A stretch of 64,000 nucleotides of DNA from Streptomyces mobaraensis (GTDB lineage: Bacteria > Actinomycetota > Actinomycetes > Streptomycetales > Streptomycetaceae), in the NCBI RefSeq assembly GCF_020099395.1, contig NZ_CP083590.1, positions 3,658,001 through 3,722,000 on the forward strand. Reading direction: 5' to 3'. The position numbers and the translations under genes are program-made. Below are positions 18,401-26,719 of this stretch, in pieces. Below the pieces are notes generated by a model. It saw nothing but the letters and a program-made list of their open reading frames with translations. It searched no databases and was not told where the DNA came from. Positions within the stretch are counted from its first letter, which is position 1. Each line of letters begins with the position of its first letter.

Positions 18401-19212
18401 AGGTCGAGTTCGCCGTGGACGAGCCGCATGCCGATCCCGACCGCGACGAGGGCGACCGAGAGGGTGGACAGCAGTTCCAGGGCGAAGGAGGAGAGGAAGG
18501 CGATACGCAGGGTGCGCAGCGTCGCGCGCCGGTAGTCGGAGGTGATCGCGCGGATCGACGCGGCCTGGGCCTTGGCCCGGCCGAAGACCTTGAGGGTGGG
18601 GAGCCCGGCGACGACGTCGAGGAAGTGTCCGGAGAGCCGTTCCAGCAGGCGCCACTGGCGGTCCATCCGGGACTGGGTGACCCAGCCGATGAGGACCATG
18701 AACAGCGGGACGAGGGGGAGGGTGAGGACGATGATCAGGGCCGAGAGCCAGTCGGCGCCCGCGATACGGGCGACGACGGCGACGGGCACCACGGCCGCGA
18801 GGCCGAGCTGGGGGAGGTAGCGGGCGAAGTAGTCGTCCAGCGCGTCGACGCCCCGGGTGGCCAGGGTGGTCAGCTCGCCGGTGTGCACCGCGCCGGGGCC
18901 GAGCCGGGCGGCGTGGCCGAGCAGCCGGGTGCGCAGCCGGGACTTGACGGCGGCGCTGGCGCGGTGCGCGGCGAGCTCGGTGAGCCAGGCGACCAGGGCC
19001 CGGCCGGCCGCGGTGGCGGCCAGCAGGGCGAGGGGTACGGCCAGGTCACCGGGCGAGCGGCCGTGCCGGAAGGCTCCCGTGACGGTGTCCGCGATCAGCA
19101 TGGCCTGGGCGATGACCAGGCCGGCCCCGACGAGTCCGAGCAGCACGGAGGCGGCCAGGAAGCGGCGGGTCGCGGACGCGTGGCGGAGGAGGCGGGGGTC
19201 GACGGGCTTCAT
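15499..19212 (-). CDS. cydCD: CydCD fusion, heterodimeric-type ABC exporter in one chain
   Basis: This 1237-residue protein joins the CydD-like and CydC-like halves of the exporter needed to assemble cytochrome bd. It moves glutathione/cysteine-like thiols in E. coli; actinobacteria use other thiols. The first half has six membrane segments (20-290), Walker A GPSGVGKST (366-374) and a LSAGQ signature. The second half has membrane segments from about 665, Walker A GRSGAGKTT and LSGGQ. The halves are joined by a low-complexity linker at about 545-655 with seven hexapeptide repeats and a Pro-Leu ladder. It lies 22 bp after cydB. Confidence 0.95.
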   Translation of the reverse strand: MKPVDPRLLRHASATRRFLAASVLLGLVGAGLVIAQAMLIADTVTGAFRHGRSPGDLAVPLALLAATAAGRALVAWLTELAAHRASAAVKSRLRTRLLGHAARLGPGAVHTGELTTLATRGVDALDDYFARYLPQLGLAAVVPVAVVARIAGADWLSALIIVLTLPLVPLFMVLIGWVTQSRMDRQWRLLERLSGHFLDVVAGLPTLKVFGRAKAQAASIRAITSDYRRATLRTLRIAFLSSFALELLSTLSVALVAVGIGMRLVHGELDLYTGLLVLVLAPEAYLPLRQVGTHYHAAAEGLAAADRVFAVLETAPPAAGTRPAPDARGAVLTVDRLVVRHPGRERPSLAETSFEVRPGETVALTGPSGVGKSTLLNVLLGFARPTSGRVSVGGTDLSSLSPESWRDQVAWVPQRPHLFAGTVAENVRLARPDATDAQVREALRAAGALDFVSMLHHGTDTRLGEDGAGLSAGQRQRLALARAFLADRPVLLLDEPTANLDGETEAAVVEAVRRLATGRTVLLVVHRPALLAVADRVVRLERDGAERDDAEGEVARRVGREGSVAQRGSAVHEGSAVYDGSTLREGSAVCNGSTIREGSTVREEPAENVSPLPLPLPLPLPLRTATSAAAAPTASPPQPSAPTPAGASTPSPLARVRAEGRPFRSRFLLALLLGSLALGSATGLMAVSGWLISRASQQPPVLYLMVAVTATRTFGIGRSVFRYAERLVSHDAVLRALAGLRVSVYRRLERLAPAGLRDVRRGDLLSRLVSDVDALQDYFLRWLLPLGSAVLVGAASVGLTAWLLPEAGAVLAVGLLTAGAAVPLLSAAVARRAERRLAPARGELSAHVVDLLAGTAELTVAGALPARLARLRRADGVLTGIARRASAATALGAGLTALACGLTVAGAAWAGVAAVHDGRLDGVRLAVVVLLPLAAFEAVTGLPLAVQHRQRVRRSAERVYEVLDAPEPVRDGTEPAPPSPFPLRLTGLTAAYPGSAAPALRGVDLELTAGRRVAVVGRSGAGKTTLAQVLLRFLDTDGGTYTLAGRDASRMDGDGVRRLVGLCAQDAHLFDSSLRENLRLARPGASDAHLRRALADARLLEWVDSLPQGLDTPVGEHGARLSGGQRQRLALARALLADFPVLVLDEPAEHLDLETADALTADLLAATEGRTTVLITHRLAGLEAVDEVIVLDGGRIVERGGYRELAEADGTFRSMLERERAEHDMVHPPLSLAKGTY
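17347..17529. repeat. Tandem repeats encoding the CydCD inter-domain linker
   Basis: Positions 17404-17529 hold seven 18-bp units encoding GS-x4 hexapeptides (GSVAQR, GSAVHE, GSAVYD, GSTLRE, GSAVCN, GSTIRE, GSTVRE). Positions 17347-17382 hold a six-base repeat (GGGAGC on the + strand) encoding a Pro-Leu ladder. Unit number is likely to vary between strains. Confidence 0.85.
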
Positions 19213-19234
19213 GGGCTGCCGGTCCTCTGGTGCT

Positions 19235-20236
19235 CTAGTGCGCCGCGGGGATGTGCTGGGTGCCGATCCGCTTGCGGAACACCCAGTACGTCCACGCCTG
19301 GTAGGCCACGACCACGGGCGTCATGAAGCCCGCGACCCAGGTGATGATCTTCAACGTGTAGGGGCTGGAGGCGGCGTTGGTGACGGTGAGGCTCCACCGG
19401 GCGTCGGTGGAGGAGGGCATGACGTCCGGGAAGAGGGCGAGGAAGATCATGGCGAAGGCGGCCACGACGGTCAGGCCGGACAGGGCGAACGCCCAGCCCT
19501 CCCGGCCGAGCCGGTTCATCACCAGCGCGGCGGCCAGGGCCGCCACGGCCACGACGAGCGCGGGCAGGCTGCGACCGTTGCCCGACTCGGCCTGGGTCCA
19601 GGCCAGGAAGGCCACCGCGAGGGCGCCCGCGGCCAGGCCGGAGACCCCGGCGAAGGTCCGCGCCCGGTGCCGGATGTCGCCGACGGTCTTCAGCGCGGCG
19701 AACAGCGCCCCGTGGAAGGTGAAGAGGACGAGGGTGAAGAGGCCGCCGAGCAGGGCGTAAGGGCTCAGCAGGTCGAGCAGGCCGCCCGAGTAGTTCTTGT
19801 CGGGCCCGATCGGCACACCGCGCACGATGTTGGCGAAGGCGACGCCCCAGAGGAAGGCGGGGATCAACGAGCACCAGAAGATGGCGTGTTCCCAGTTGCG
19901 CTGCCAGCGCTCACCGGTGCGCTTGTGGCGGTACTCGAAGGCGACGCCGCGCACGATCAGGCAGACCAGGACGGCGAGCAGCGGCAGGTAGAAGCCGCTG
20001 AAGAGGGTGGCGTACCAGTCGGGGAAGGCCGCGAAGGTGGCACCCGCCGCGGTGATCAGCCACACCTCGTTGGCGTCCCAGACGGGACCGATGGTGTTGA
20101 TCAGGACGCGCCGCTCGGTGCGGTCCCTGGCCAGCGCCTTGGTGAGCACGCCGATGCCGAAGTCGAAGCCTTCGAGGAAGAAGTAGCCGATCCACAGGAC
20201 GGCGATCAGCAGGAACCAGAAGTCGTGGAGGTGCAT
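19235..20236 (-). CDS. cydB: Cytochrome bd ubiquinol oxidase subunit II
   Basis: This 333-residue integral membrane subunit of the quinol oxidase bd supports respiration at low oxygen. It begins MHLHDFWFLLIAVLWIGYFF and carries the family segment EGFDFGIG, with about nine hydrophobic helices. ATG 20236 has GGAGAA upstream. It sits 29 bp after cydA and 22 bp before cydCD on the same strand, so all are one operon under the Rex site upstream of cydA. Confidence 0.96.
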   Translation of the reverse strand: MHLHDFWFLLIAVLWIGYFFLEGFDFGIGVLTKALARDRTERRVLINTIGPVWDANEVWLITAAGATFAAFPDWYATLFSGFYLPLLAVLVCLIVRGVAFEYRHKRTGERWQRNWEHAIFWCSLIPAFLWGVAFANIVRGVPIGPDKNYSGGLLDLLSPYALLGGLFTLVLFTFHGALFAALKTVGDIRHRARTFAGVSGLAAGALAVAFLAWTQAESGNGRSLPALVVAVAALAAALVMNRLGREGWAFALSGLTVVAAFAMIFLALFPDVMPSSTDARWSLTVTNAASSPYTLKIITWVAGFMTPVVVAYQAWTYWVFRKRIGTQHIPAAH

Positions 20237-20265
20237 GGTCGGTTCTCCGTTCTCCGCCGGCCGCG

Positions 20266-21885
20266 TCAGTAGGCGAAGGTCATCGGCTTGTCGGCTTCCT
20301 CGGCGGCCTCGGCCGCCGCCGCGGACCCGCCCGCGCCGGGACCGCCGGGGCCACCGGGCCCGCCGGACGGGAACCGCAGCCGGGGGTCCTTGGCCGGGGG
20401 CTTCTCGTCCGTGTCGGGCCCGGCCTTGGCGTACTTGGTGAGGAGCTTGACCTCGACCACGGCGAGCACCGCGTACAGCGCGGTGAAGACCAGCACGGAG
20501 GTGAGCACCTCGCCCTGGCCCACGCCCGGCGACACCGCGTCGCCGGTCTTCATCAGGCCGTAGACCGCCCAGGGCTGGCGGCCCATCTCGGTGAAGATCC
20601 AGCCGAAGGAGTTGGCGATCAGCGGGAAGCCCATGGTGAGGATGCCGATCCGCCAGGACCACTTGGTGAGGAAGGGGTTCATCTCACGGCGCTTGGTGAG
20701 CATCAGCCGCGGGATCTCGTCCTCGCCGGAGCGGTACTCGGGGGCCACCCAGAACTTCTTACGCGTGGTCCAGAGCCCGACGAGACCGGCGGCGAAGGAC
20801 GTCATCCCGAACCCGATCATGAGGCGGAAGCCCCAGAACGTCATGAAGATGCTGGGGATGTAGTCGTCCGGACTGCCGCCGTAGAGCGCCGCCTCCTTGG
20901 CGGCGGTGTCCTTGACGCCGGGGACGGTCTCGGTGAAGTTGTTGTGGGCGAGGAAGGAGAGCAGACCGGGTATCTCGATCTCAACGCTGTTGTGCCCCTT
21001 GGACACGTCGCCGACCGCGAAGACCGAGAAGGGCGCGGGCGACTGGCTCTCCCACAGGGCCTCGGCGGCGGCCATCTTCATCGGCTGCTGCTCGAACATG
21101 ACCTTGCCCAGCTCGTCACCGCTGATCGCGGTGCCCATGCCGGCGATCACGGCCACGACCAGTCCGACCCGGAGCGAGGCGAGCATCGCGGGCAGCTGCT
21201 TCCGCTGCTTCTCGCCCAGCTCCTCGCCCTTGAGCCGCTTGCGCTTGGCGCGCCACAGGTGGAACGAGGAGATGCCGACGATGAAGGCGGCACCGGTGAG
21301 GAACGCGGCGGTCAGGGTGTGGAAGACCACCACCAGGGTGGTGTTCTGGGTGAGCACGGCCCAGATGTCGGTGAGCCGCGCCTTCCCGGTCGCCTTGTCG
21401 ACCGCGTAACCGATCGGGTGCTGCATCCAGGAGTTGGCGGCCAGGATGAAGTACGAGGACAGGACCGTGCCGAGGGCGACGATCCAGATGCAGGCGCAGT
21501 GGATCTTCTTGGGCAGCTTGTCCCAGCCGAAGATCCACAGCCCGATGAAGGTGGACTCGAAGAAGAACGCCAGCAGCGCCTCCATCGCGAGCGGCGCCCC
21601 GAAGACGTCACCGACGAAGCGGGAGTAGTCCGACCAGTTCATGCCGAACTGGAACTCCTGCACGATGCCGGTGACCACCCCCATCGCGATGTTGATCAGG
21701 AAGAGCTTCCCCCAGAACTTGGTGGCGTGGAAGTACTTCTCCTTGCCGGTGCGGACCCAGGCCGTCTCCAGGCCAGCGGTGATCGCCGCGAGGCTGATCG
21801 TGAGGGGGACGAAGAGGAAGTGATAGACGGTCGTGATGCCGAACTGCCAGCGCGCCAGCGTCTCCGGCGCCAGAGCCAGGTTCAC
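20266..21885 (-). CDS. cydA: Cytochrome bd ubiquinol oxidase subunit I
   Basis: This 539-residue heme-bearing subunit oxidises menaquinol and reduces oxygen. It shows the axial His H22 (TTVYHFLF), a second conserved His in the VVFHTLTAAFLTGA segment, and the GRQPW motif near the quinol and heme sites. The Q-loop appears short, as in other actinobacteria. The C-terminus ends in a Gly/Pro/Ala-rich tail. GTG 21885 is preceded by an excellent AAGGAGG. A perfect Rex palindrome lies about 115 bp upstream, and the operon runs cydA-cydB-cydCD-kinase. Confidence 0.97.
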   Translation of the reverse strand: MNLALAPETLARWQFGITTVYHFLFVPLTISLAAITAGLETAWVRTGKEKYFHATKFWGKLFLINIAMGVVTGIVQEFQFGMNWSDYSRFVGDVFGAPLAMEALLAFFFESTFIGLWIFGWDKLPKKIHCACIWIVALGTVLSSYFILAANSWMQHPIGYAVDKATGKARLTDIWAVLTQNTTLVVVFHTLTAAFLTGAAFIVGISSFHLWRAKRKRLKGEELGEKQRKQLPAMLASLRVGLVVAVIAGMGTAISGDELGKVMFEQQPMKMAAAEALWESQSPAPFSVFAVGDVSKGHNSVEIEIPGLLSFLAHNNFTETVPGVKDTAAKEAALYGGSPDDYIPSIFMTFWGFRLMIGFGMTSFAAGLVGLWTTRKKFWVAPEYRSGEDEIPRLMLTKRREMNPFLTKWSWRIGILTMGFPLIANSFGWIFTEMGRQPWAVYGLMKTGDAVSPGVGQGEVLTSVLVFTALYAVLAVVEVKLLTKYAKAGPDTDEKPPAKDPRLRFPSGGPGGPGGPGAGGSAAAAEAAEEADKPMTFAY

Positions 21886-22000
21886 TCGGTCCCTCCTTGC
21901 GTCGTGCGTCGCCGGCACTCCGTGCCGACGCTTCGCCGACGCTCTCCGCCGGCGTTTCGTCCCGCTATGACCGGGTGAAAGGCCTCATAAAGGACGAGCT

Positions 22001-22016
22001 TGTGAACGCGTTCACA
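22001..22016. promoter_or_regulatory. Rex operator of the cyd operon
   Basis: TGTGAACGCGTTCACA is a perfect 16-bp palindrome and matches the Rex operator consensus TGTGAAN4TTCACA known from the Streptomyces coelicolor cydA promoter. Rex is released by high NADH, which would switch on cydABCD when respiration is limited. It lies in an AT-rich patch in the 363-bp gap between cydA and hisC. Confidence 0.93.
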
Positions 22017-22158
22017 TTCACAAGCAATTATGGCGCATGGGATTTTCGGACAAGCAGCGGGGGTACCCCCTTCGGCTCTTGCGATCGGCGCCGGAAGCTC
22101 CCACACTGCGGATCTCGCCTCAGCAGCCTCAGGAGCCCCACGGCCCACGGGGGCACGC

Positions 22159-22200
22159 GAAAGCGCCGCGCGCCCCTCCACAGGGGTACGCGGCGCTTTC
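22159..22200 (-). terminator. Long hairpin terminator of hisC
   Basis: GAAAGCGCCGCG and CGCGGCGCTTTC form a perfect 12-bp outer stem. CCCCT and AGGGG form an inner 5-bp stem. It lies about 50 bp after the hisC stop on its strand and upstream of the cydA promoter, insulating the two units. Confidence 0.8.
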
Positions 22201-22248
22201 GCCGGCCGAGTACGGTCGGAGCGCGGTCGTCGCTCCGGAAGGGCCCTC

Positions 22249-23334
22249 CTAGAGCGCCATCTCCTTGCGGAACTGCCCTGCCACCCGCAGGAAGATCGTG
22301 TTGGCGTCGGTCTCGCCGATCGTGATCCGCACCCCGTCCGGCGCGAACGGCCGCACGATCACGCCCGCCCGCTCACAGGCCGCCGCGAACGCCTCGGTGT
22401 GCTCGCCCAGCCGCAGCCAGACGAAGTTCGCCTGGGTCTCCGACAGCGGCCACCCCTGCGCCAGCAGCCCCTCGACCACCCGGGTCCGCTCGGCCACCAG
22501 CGCGTCCACCCGCTCCCACAGCTCCTTCTCGCTGCGCAGCGAGAGGATGGCGGCCTCCTGCGCCACCTGCAGCACACCGAACGGCACCGCGGTCTTCCGC
22601 AGCGCCGCCGCGACCGGCTCGTGCGCGATGGCGAAGCCGACCCGCAGCCCGGCCAGCCCGTACGCCTTGGAGAAGGTCCGCAGCACGCAGACGTTGGGCC
22701 GGGTCCGGTAGAGGTCGATGCCGTTGGGCACGTCCGCGTCCCGGATGAACTCGATGTACGCCTCGTCCAGCACCACCAGGACGTCGGAGGGCACCCGGTC
22801 CAGGAAGGCTTCCAGCTCGGCGGTGCGCACCACCGTGCCGGTGGGGTTGTTGGGGTTGCAGACGAAGATCAGCCGGGTCCGCTCGGTGATCGCGGCGGCC
22901 ATCGCGTCCAGGTCGTGCCGGTCGTCCTCGGTCAGCGGCACCGGCACCGGGGTCGCGCCGGCCACCTGGACGACGATCGGGTACGCCTCGAACGAGCGCC
23001 AGGGGAAGATCACTTCATCGCCGGGGCCGGCCGTGGCCTGGACGAGCTGCTGGGCGACGCCCACCGAGCCGGTGCCGGTCGCCAGGTGGGAGAGCGGCAC
23101 GTCGAAACGGTCCGCGAGTTCGGCCATCAGCCCCGCGCAGGCCATGTCCGGGTAGCGGTTGAGCTGCCCGACGGCCGCCACCGCGCCCTCCAGCACGCCG
23201 GGCAGCGGCGGGTACGGGTTCTCGTTGGCGGACAGCTTGTAGGCGACCGGTCCGTCCTTCGCGGCCGGGCGGCCGGGCTTGTAGGTGGGGACGTCGTCCA
23301 GGGCCGGACGCAGCCTGGGGGTCTTCTCGGTCAC
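22249..23334 (-). CDS. hisC: Histidinol-phosphate / aromatic aminotransferase (HisC-like)
   Basis: This 361-residue PLP-dependent fold-type I aminotransferase belongs to the HisC family. It shows the substrate-loop start SANENPYPP, the CNPNNPTGT segment, a PLP-contacting D/Y in VLDEAYIEF, the Schiff-base Lys in [16 protein letters not shown] and the terminal Arg region GVRITIG. It stands alone, away from any his operon, so it could be a second HisC or a phenylalanine aminotransferase (Pat); sequence alone does not decide. GTG 23334 has GGAGGA upstream. A strong hairpin follows the stop. Confidence 0.88.
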   Translation of the reverse strand: MTEKTPRLRPALDDVPTYKPGRPAAKDGPVAYKLSANENPYPPLPGVLEGAVAAVGQLNRYPDMACAGLMAELADRFDVPLSHLATGTGSVGVAQQLVQATAGPGDEVIFPWRSFEAYPIVVQVAGATPVPVPLTEDDRHDLDAMAAAITERTRLIFVCNPNNPTGTVVRTAELEAFLDRVPSDVLVVLDEAYIEFIRDADVPNGIDLYRTRPNVCVLRTFSKAYGLAGLRVGFAIAHEPVAAALRKTAVPFGVLQVAQEAAILSLRSEKELWERVDALVAERTRVVEGLLAQGWPLSETQANFVWLRLGEHTEAFAAACERAGVIVRPFAPDGVRITIGETDANTIFLRVAGQFRKEMAL

Positions 23335-23772
23335 CGCGGGTCCTCCTCCGCATCCCGTGCGCTCCGGCCACCCGGGAATCCGCACTCGTCAGCACACGGC
23401 GGCACGGGGGCGCCGGACCGGCGCGCAGGCCGGCGGCACCCACGTGGCACCGCCGCGTGCACGTGAATACTGCACACCTTATGAGGATTGCCCCGGGTGG
23501 CGTCCAGACTTCCGGGCGCGCCAGTCCGCTGAGCGTGCGCCGTGGCGAGCGCCCTGGCGCGCGTCCCCCGTGAAGGTGAGTTGAGACCTCTTCGAGACCT
23601 GACACCTTCATCAGACGTAGATATGCCAGGGGCCAACGGTTCACTGTGAGCCGGGACAACCGCCTGTACTTCCATGGTCATTGAGCAGGTTCCGGCATGC
23701 AGAAACGTACCTGTCAACTCCAAAATGTGGGCCCCCGGGCGGGCACCGGCCGAGCCCTACTATCGGCTCGCC
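23335..23772. other. Divergent regulatory gap between hisC and LacI gene, no gene seen
   Basis: These 438 bp separate divergent genes. A TACTAT at 23757-23762 lies 10 bp upstream of the LacI-gene ATG and could be the -10 of a leaderless or short-leader transcript. I see no convincing LacI-type palindrome and no coding frame with Streptomyces codon bias. Confidence 0.4.
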
Positions 23773-24882
23773 ATGACAGCAGCAGGGAAGCACCAGGTGA
23801 GCCGGACGGAGACCGCCCGGCGAGGCACCCGGCAGGGACGGGCGGGCATCCGTGATGTGGCCGCCGCCGGTGTCTCGATCACGACCGTCTCCGACGCGCT
23901 CAACGGCAAGGGCCGGCTGCCGGACGCGACCCGCCGCCACGTCCGCGAGGTGGCCGACCGGCTGGGCTACCGGCCGTCCGCGGCCGCCCGCACCCTCCGC
24001 ACGGGCAAATCGGGCCTTATCGGTCTGACCGTGACCACCTACGGGGATGAACCTTTCACCTTCACCGAGTTCGCCTACTTCGCCGAGATGGCCAGGGCCG
24101 CCACCTCCGCCGCACTCGCCCGCGGCTACGCCCTGGTGATCCTCCCGGCGACGTCGCGCCACGACGTCTGGTCCAACGTGGCCCTCGACGGCACGGTGGT
24201 GATCGACCCGTCCGACCACGACCCCGTCGTCTCGGAGCTCGTCCGGCAGGGCATCCCCGTCGTCTCCGACGGCCGCCCCGCCGGCACGCTGCCCGTGACG
24301 GCCTGGGTGGACAACGACCACGAGGCCGCCGTCCTGGGCATCCTGGACCACCTCGCCGCCGCCGGCGCCCGCCGCATCGGGCTGCTCACCGGCACGTCCA
24401 CCGACACGTACACCCGCCTCTCCACCCACGCCTACCTGGACTGGTGCGAGCGGAGCGGGCAGGACCCGGTGTACGAGGAGTACCCCGCGCACGACCCGTG
24501 CGCCGGCGCGGTCGCGGCCGACCGGCTGCTCGCCCGCCCGGACCGCCCCGACGCGGTGTACGGCCTCTTCGACCCCAACGGCACCGACCTGCTGGCCGCC
24601 GCCCGCCGCTACGGCCTGCGCGTCCCCGACGACCTGCTGCTCGTCTGCTGCAGCGAGTCCACGGTCTACGCCACCACCGAGCCGCCGATCACCACCCTGT
24701 CGCTCAAGCCGCGGCGGATCGGCACGGCGGTGGTGCAGCTGCTGATCGACGCGATCGAAGGGCTGGACCACGGGCGGCCGGTGGAGCAGGTCATATCCAC
24801 CGAGCTGATCATCCGGACCTCGTCGGAGCGCCGCCCGGCGCGCGGCACGGTGGGCGCGCCGCGGGGGCCGGGCGGGGGGTGA
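23773..24882 (+). CDS. LacI family transcriptional regulator, shortened HTH
   Basis: A 369-residue repressor. An N-terminal LacI helix-turn-helix (about 28-75, DVAAAGVSITTVSDALNGKG) is followed by a periplasmic-binding-protein-like sensor domain from SGLIGLTVTTYG to the C-terminus. Family members have two residues between DVA and AGVS; here there is one, which looks like loss of a GCC codon from a GCC run. ATG 23773 is used. GTG 23797, with GGGAAG upstream, is a good alternative. The effector and targets are unknown. A repeat element follows the stop. Confidence 0.88.
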   Translation: MTAAGKHQVSRTETARRGTRQGRAGIRDVAAAGVSITTVSDALNGKGRLPDATRRHVREVADRLGYRPSAAARTLRTGKSGLIGLTVTTYGDEPFTFTEFAYFAEMARAATSAALARGYALVILPATSRHDVWSNVALDGTVVIDPSDHDPVVSELVRQGIPVVSDGRPAGTLPVTAWVDNDHEAAVLGILDHLAAAGARRIGLLTGTSTDTYTRLSTHAYLDWCERSGQDPVYEEYPAHDPCAGAVAADRLLARPDRPDAVYGLFDPNGTDLLAAARRYGLRVPDDLLLVCCSESTVYATTEPPITTLSLKPRRIGTAVVQLLIDAIEGLDHGRPVEQVISTELIIRTSSERRPARGTVGAPRGPGGG

Positions 24883-24910
24883 ATCCGCCTGCGGCGGGCT
24901 GTGCCTCGAT

Positions 24911-25103
24911 TCCTGGGGCTGCGCCCCAGACCCCGCTTGTCGCGGCTTCGCCGCTCGTCCTCAAGCGCCGGACGGGCTGGATAGCGCGCCCGAGCGCACG
25001 ATTCAGCCCGTCCGGCGTTTGAGGACAACCGCGCGAAGCGCGGTTGTCGGGGCGCGGGGGCTGGCCCCCGCGAGAAACCGAGAAAGGGAGGGACCGGGGC
25101 ACC
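24911..25103. repeat. Composite Streptomyces intergenic repeat, copy 2 (inverted)
   Basis: It has the same modules as copy 1 at 12150-12319 but in reverse order: CTGGGG hairpin, 23-bp core arms at 24957-24979 and 25004-25026 (one mismatch, 24-nt spacer), GGGGGC-TGG-CCCCC hairpin, then AAAGGGAGGGACCGGGG. It lies after the LacI gene stop. The sequence from 25104 to 25346 shows no gene. Confidence 0.85.
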
Positions 25104-25346
25104 CCCACCCACCCCCGTCAACCGCACTCCTCCTATGGGCCACCACACACGAGCACCTCGACAAGGGGGAGCAAAACCGCCAATACCCGGCAAAACACCG
25201 GCCCTCCCGGGTTCCGTCCCCGATTGACGGCCCCTGGTGCGTCACAAGCCGCGACGGTCATTCCTATGATGGGCGCACGACACCACGGGCCGCCATGACC
25301 AGGCAGGGTCCACAAGGTGCACTGCGGCGCGACGGTGGAGGGGTCG

Positions 25347-26540
25347 ATGGCTCAGGGGGCCGGACAGGGACCTGCGGGACGGACCGCGGAGGCGATGTCG
25401 CCCTACCCGGGGTACGCCCTGCCCGGATACACCCATCCGCTGCCCCCTCCGCACCTCGGGGAGCACCTCGGAGAACATCTCGGGGAGCACCTCGCGGAGG
25501 ACCACGGGCACCGCCTCGGGGAGCACCTGGGGGACGATCAAGTGCACCACCCGGCCGCGGACGACCCCGGGCACCTCGACGGCTACACGCCCACCGCACG
25601 CGACCTGCCGGTCATCGAGCCCCGGCAGCCCCGGCCGTACGGCGAGGCGCCCCTCGACGTCCCGACCGTCGAGCTGACGCCGATCACCGCCCCGCAGCAG
25701 CACCCCGTCCCGGGCGGTCCGGGCCCGCTGTACGTCGTCGGCGACGTCCACGGCTACCTGGACGAGCTGTACGCGGCACTCGCCGCCCAGGGCATCGTCG
25801 ACGCGCACGGCAACTGGGCGGCCGGCAACACCCGCCTGTGGTTCCTCGGCGACTTCACCGACCGCGGTCCCGACGGCGTCGGCGTCATCGACCTGGTCAT
25901 GCGGCTCTCCGCCGAGGCCGCGGCGGCCGGCGGCTACTGCAAGGCGCTCATGGGCAACCACGAGCTGCTGCTCATCGGCGCCAAGCGGTTCGGCGACACC
26001 CCCGTCAACTCGGGCGCGGGAACGGCCTCGTTCCAGGCGGCCTGGCTGCTCAACGGCGGCCAGCGCACCGACATGGAGCGGCTGGAGGACCACCACCTCC
26101 AGTGGATGTCGCGGCTCGACGCGATGGCGGAGGAGGACGGCCACCTGCTCGTCCACTCCGACACCACGGCCTACCTGGAGTACGGCGACTCGATCGAGGC
26201 CGTCAACGACGCGGTGACCGAGGCCCTCCAGCGCAACGACCCCGACGAGTGCTGGGACCTGTTCCGCAAGTTCACCAAGCGCTTCGCCTTCCGCGACGAG
26301 TCCGGCTCCACGGCCGCCCGCGAACTGCTGGAGACCTACGGCGGCAGCCGCGTGGTGCACGGGCACAGCCCCATCCCGTACCTCCTCGGCGACGTGCCCG
26401 GCGAGGACTCCGACGGCGAGGAGAGCACCCCCGTCGTGGAGGGCCCGCACCTGTACGCGGACGGTCTGGCCCTCGCCATGGACGGCGGCGTCACCATGGC
26501 TGGAAAGCTGCTGGTGGTGCAACTGCCGCTCGCGGACTGA
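25347..26540 (+). CDS. Calcineurin-like metallophosphoesterase
   Basis: This 397-residue cytosolic phosphoesterase is of the PPP/symmetrical-tetraphosphatase-like type. Metal motifs occur in order: GDVHG, GDFTDRG, GNHE, VHSD and GHSP. An N-terminal Pro/His-rich extension of about 125 residues contains LGEH repeats (four near-perfect tetrapeptides), giving a charged low-complexity tail. ATG 25347 has GGAGGGG upstream and is preferred over in-frame 25317. The substrate is unknown. Confidence 0.9.
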   Translation: MAQGAGQGPAGRTAEAMSPYPGYALPGYTHPLPPPHLGEHLGEHLGEHLAEDHGHRLGEHLGDDQVHHPAADDPGHLDGYTPTARDLPVIEPRQPRPYGEAPLDVPTVELTPITAPQQHPVPGGPGPLYVVGDVHGYLDELYAALAAQGIVDAHGNWAAGNTRLWFLGDFTDRGPDGVGVIDLVMRLSAEAAAAGGYCKALMGNHELLLIGAKRFGDTPVNSGAGTASFQAAWLLNGGQRTDMERLEDHHLQWMSRLDAMAEEDGHLLVHSDTTAYLEYGDSIEAVNDAVTEALQRNDPDECWDLFRKFTKRFAFRDESGSTAARELLETYGGSRVVHGHSPIPYLLGDVPGEDSDGEESTPVVEGPHLYADGLALAMDGGVTMAGKLLVVQLPLAD

Positions 26541-26719
26541 GGATTATCCGACCGGTTCATGGGCAGGTTGGGATTCCCACCGCCGCGGGGGAATTCGCGA
26601 AACGCACTGTCACCCCGCGCCGGTGCGGCTCTACCATCGGCTTATCCGTAGCAGGCTCTCCTCCGTTTCCGCCCCATGCAGGCGCCGTCGGCGCCAAGGG
26701 CCCTACGGAGCATCGGGGG

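Noticed and set aside
25019..26719. An upstream extension of the 26720 membrane-protein frame
   Set aside because: The frame overlaps the metallophosphoesterase gene, and homology-like composition begins only at 26720.
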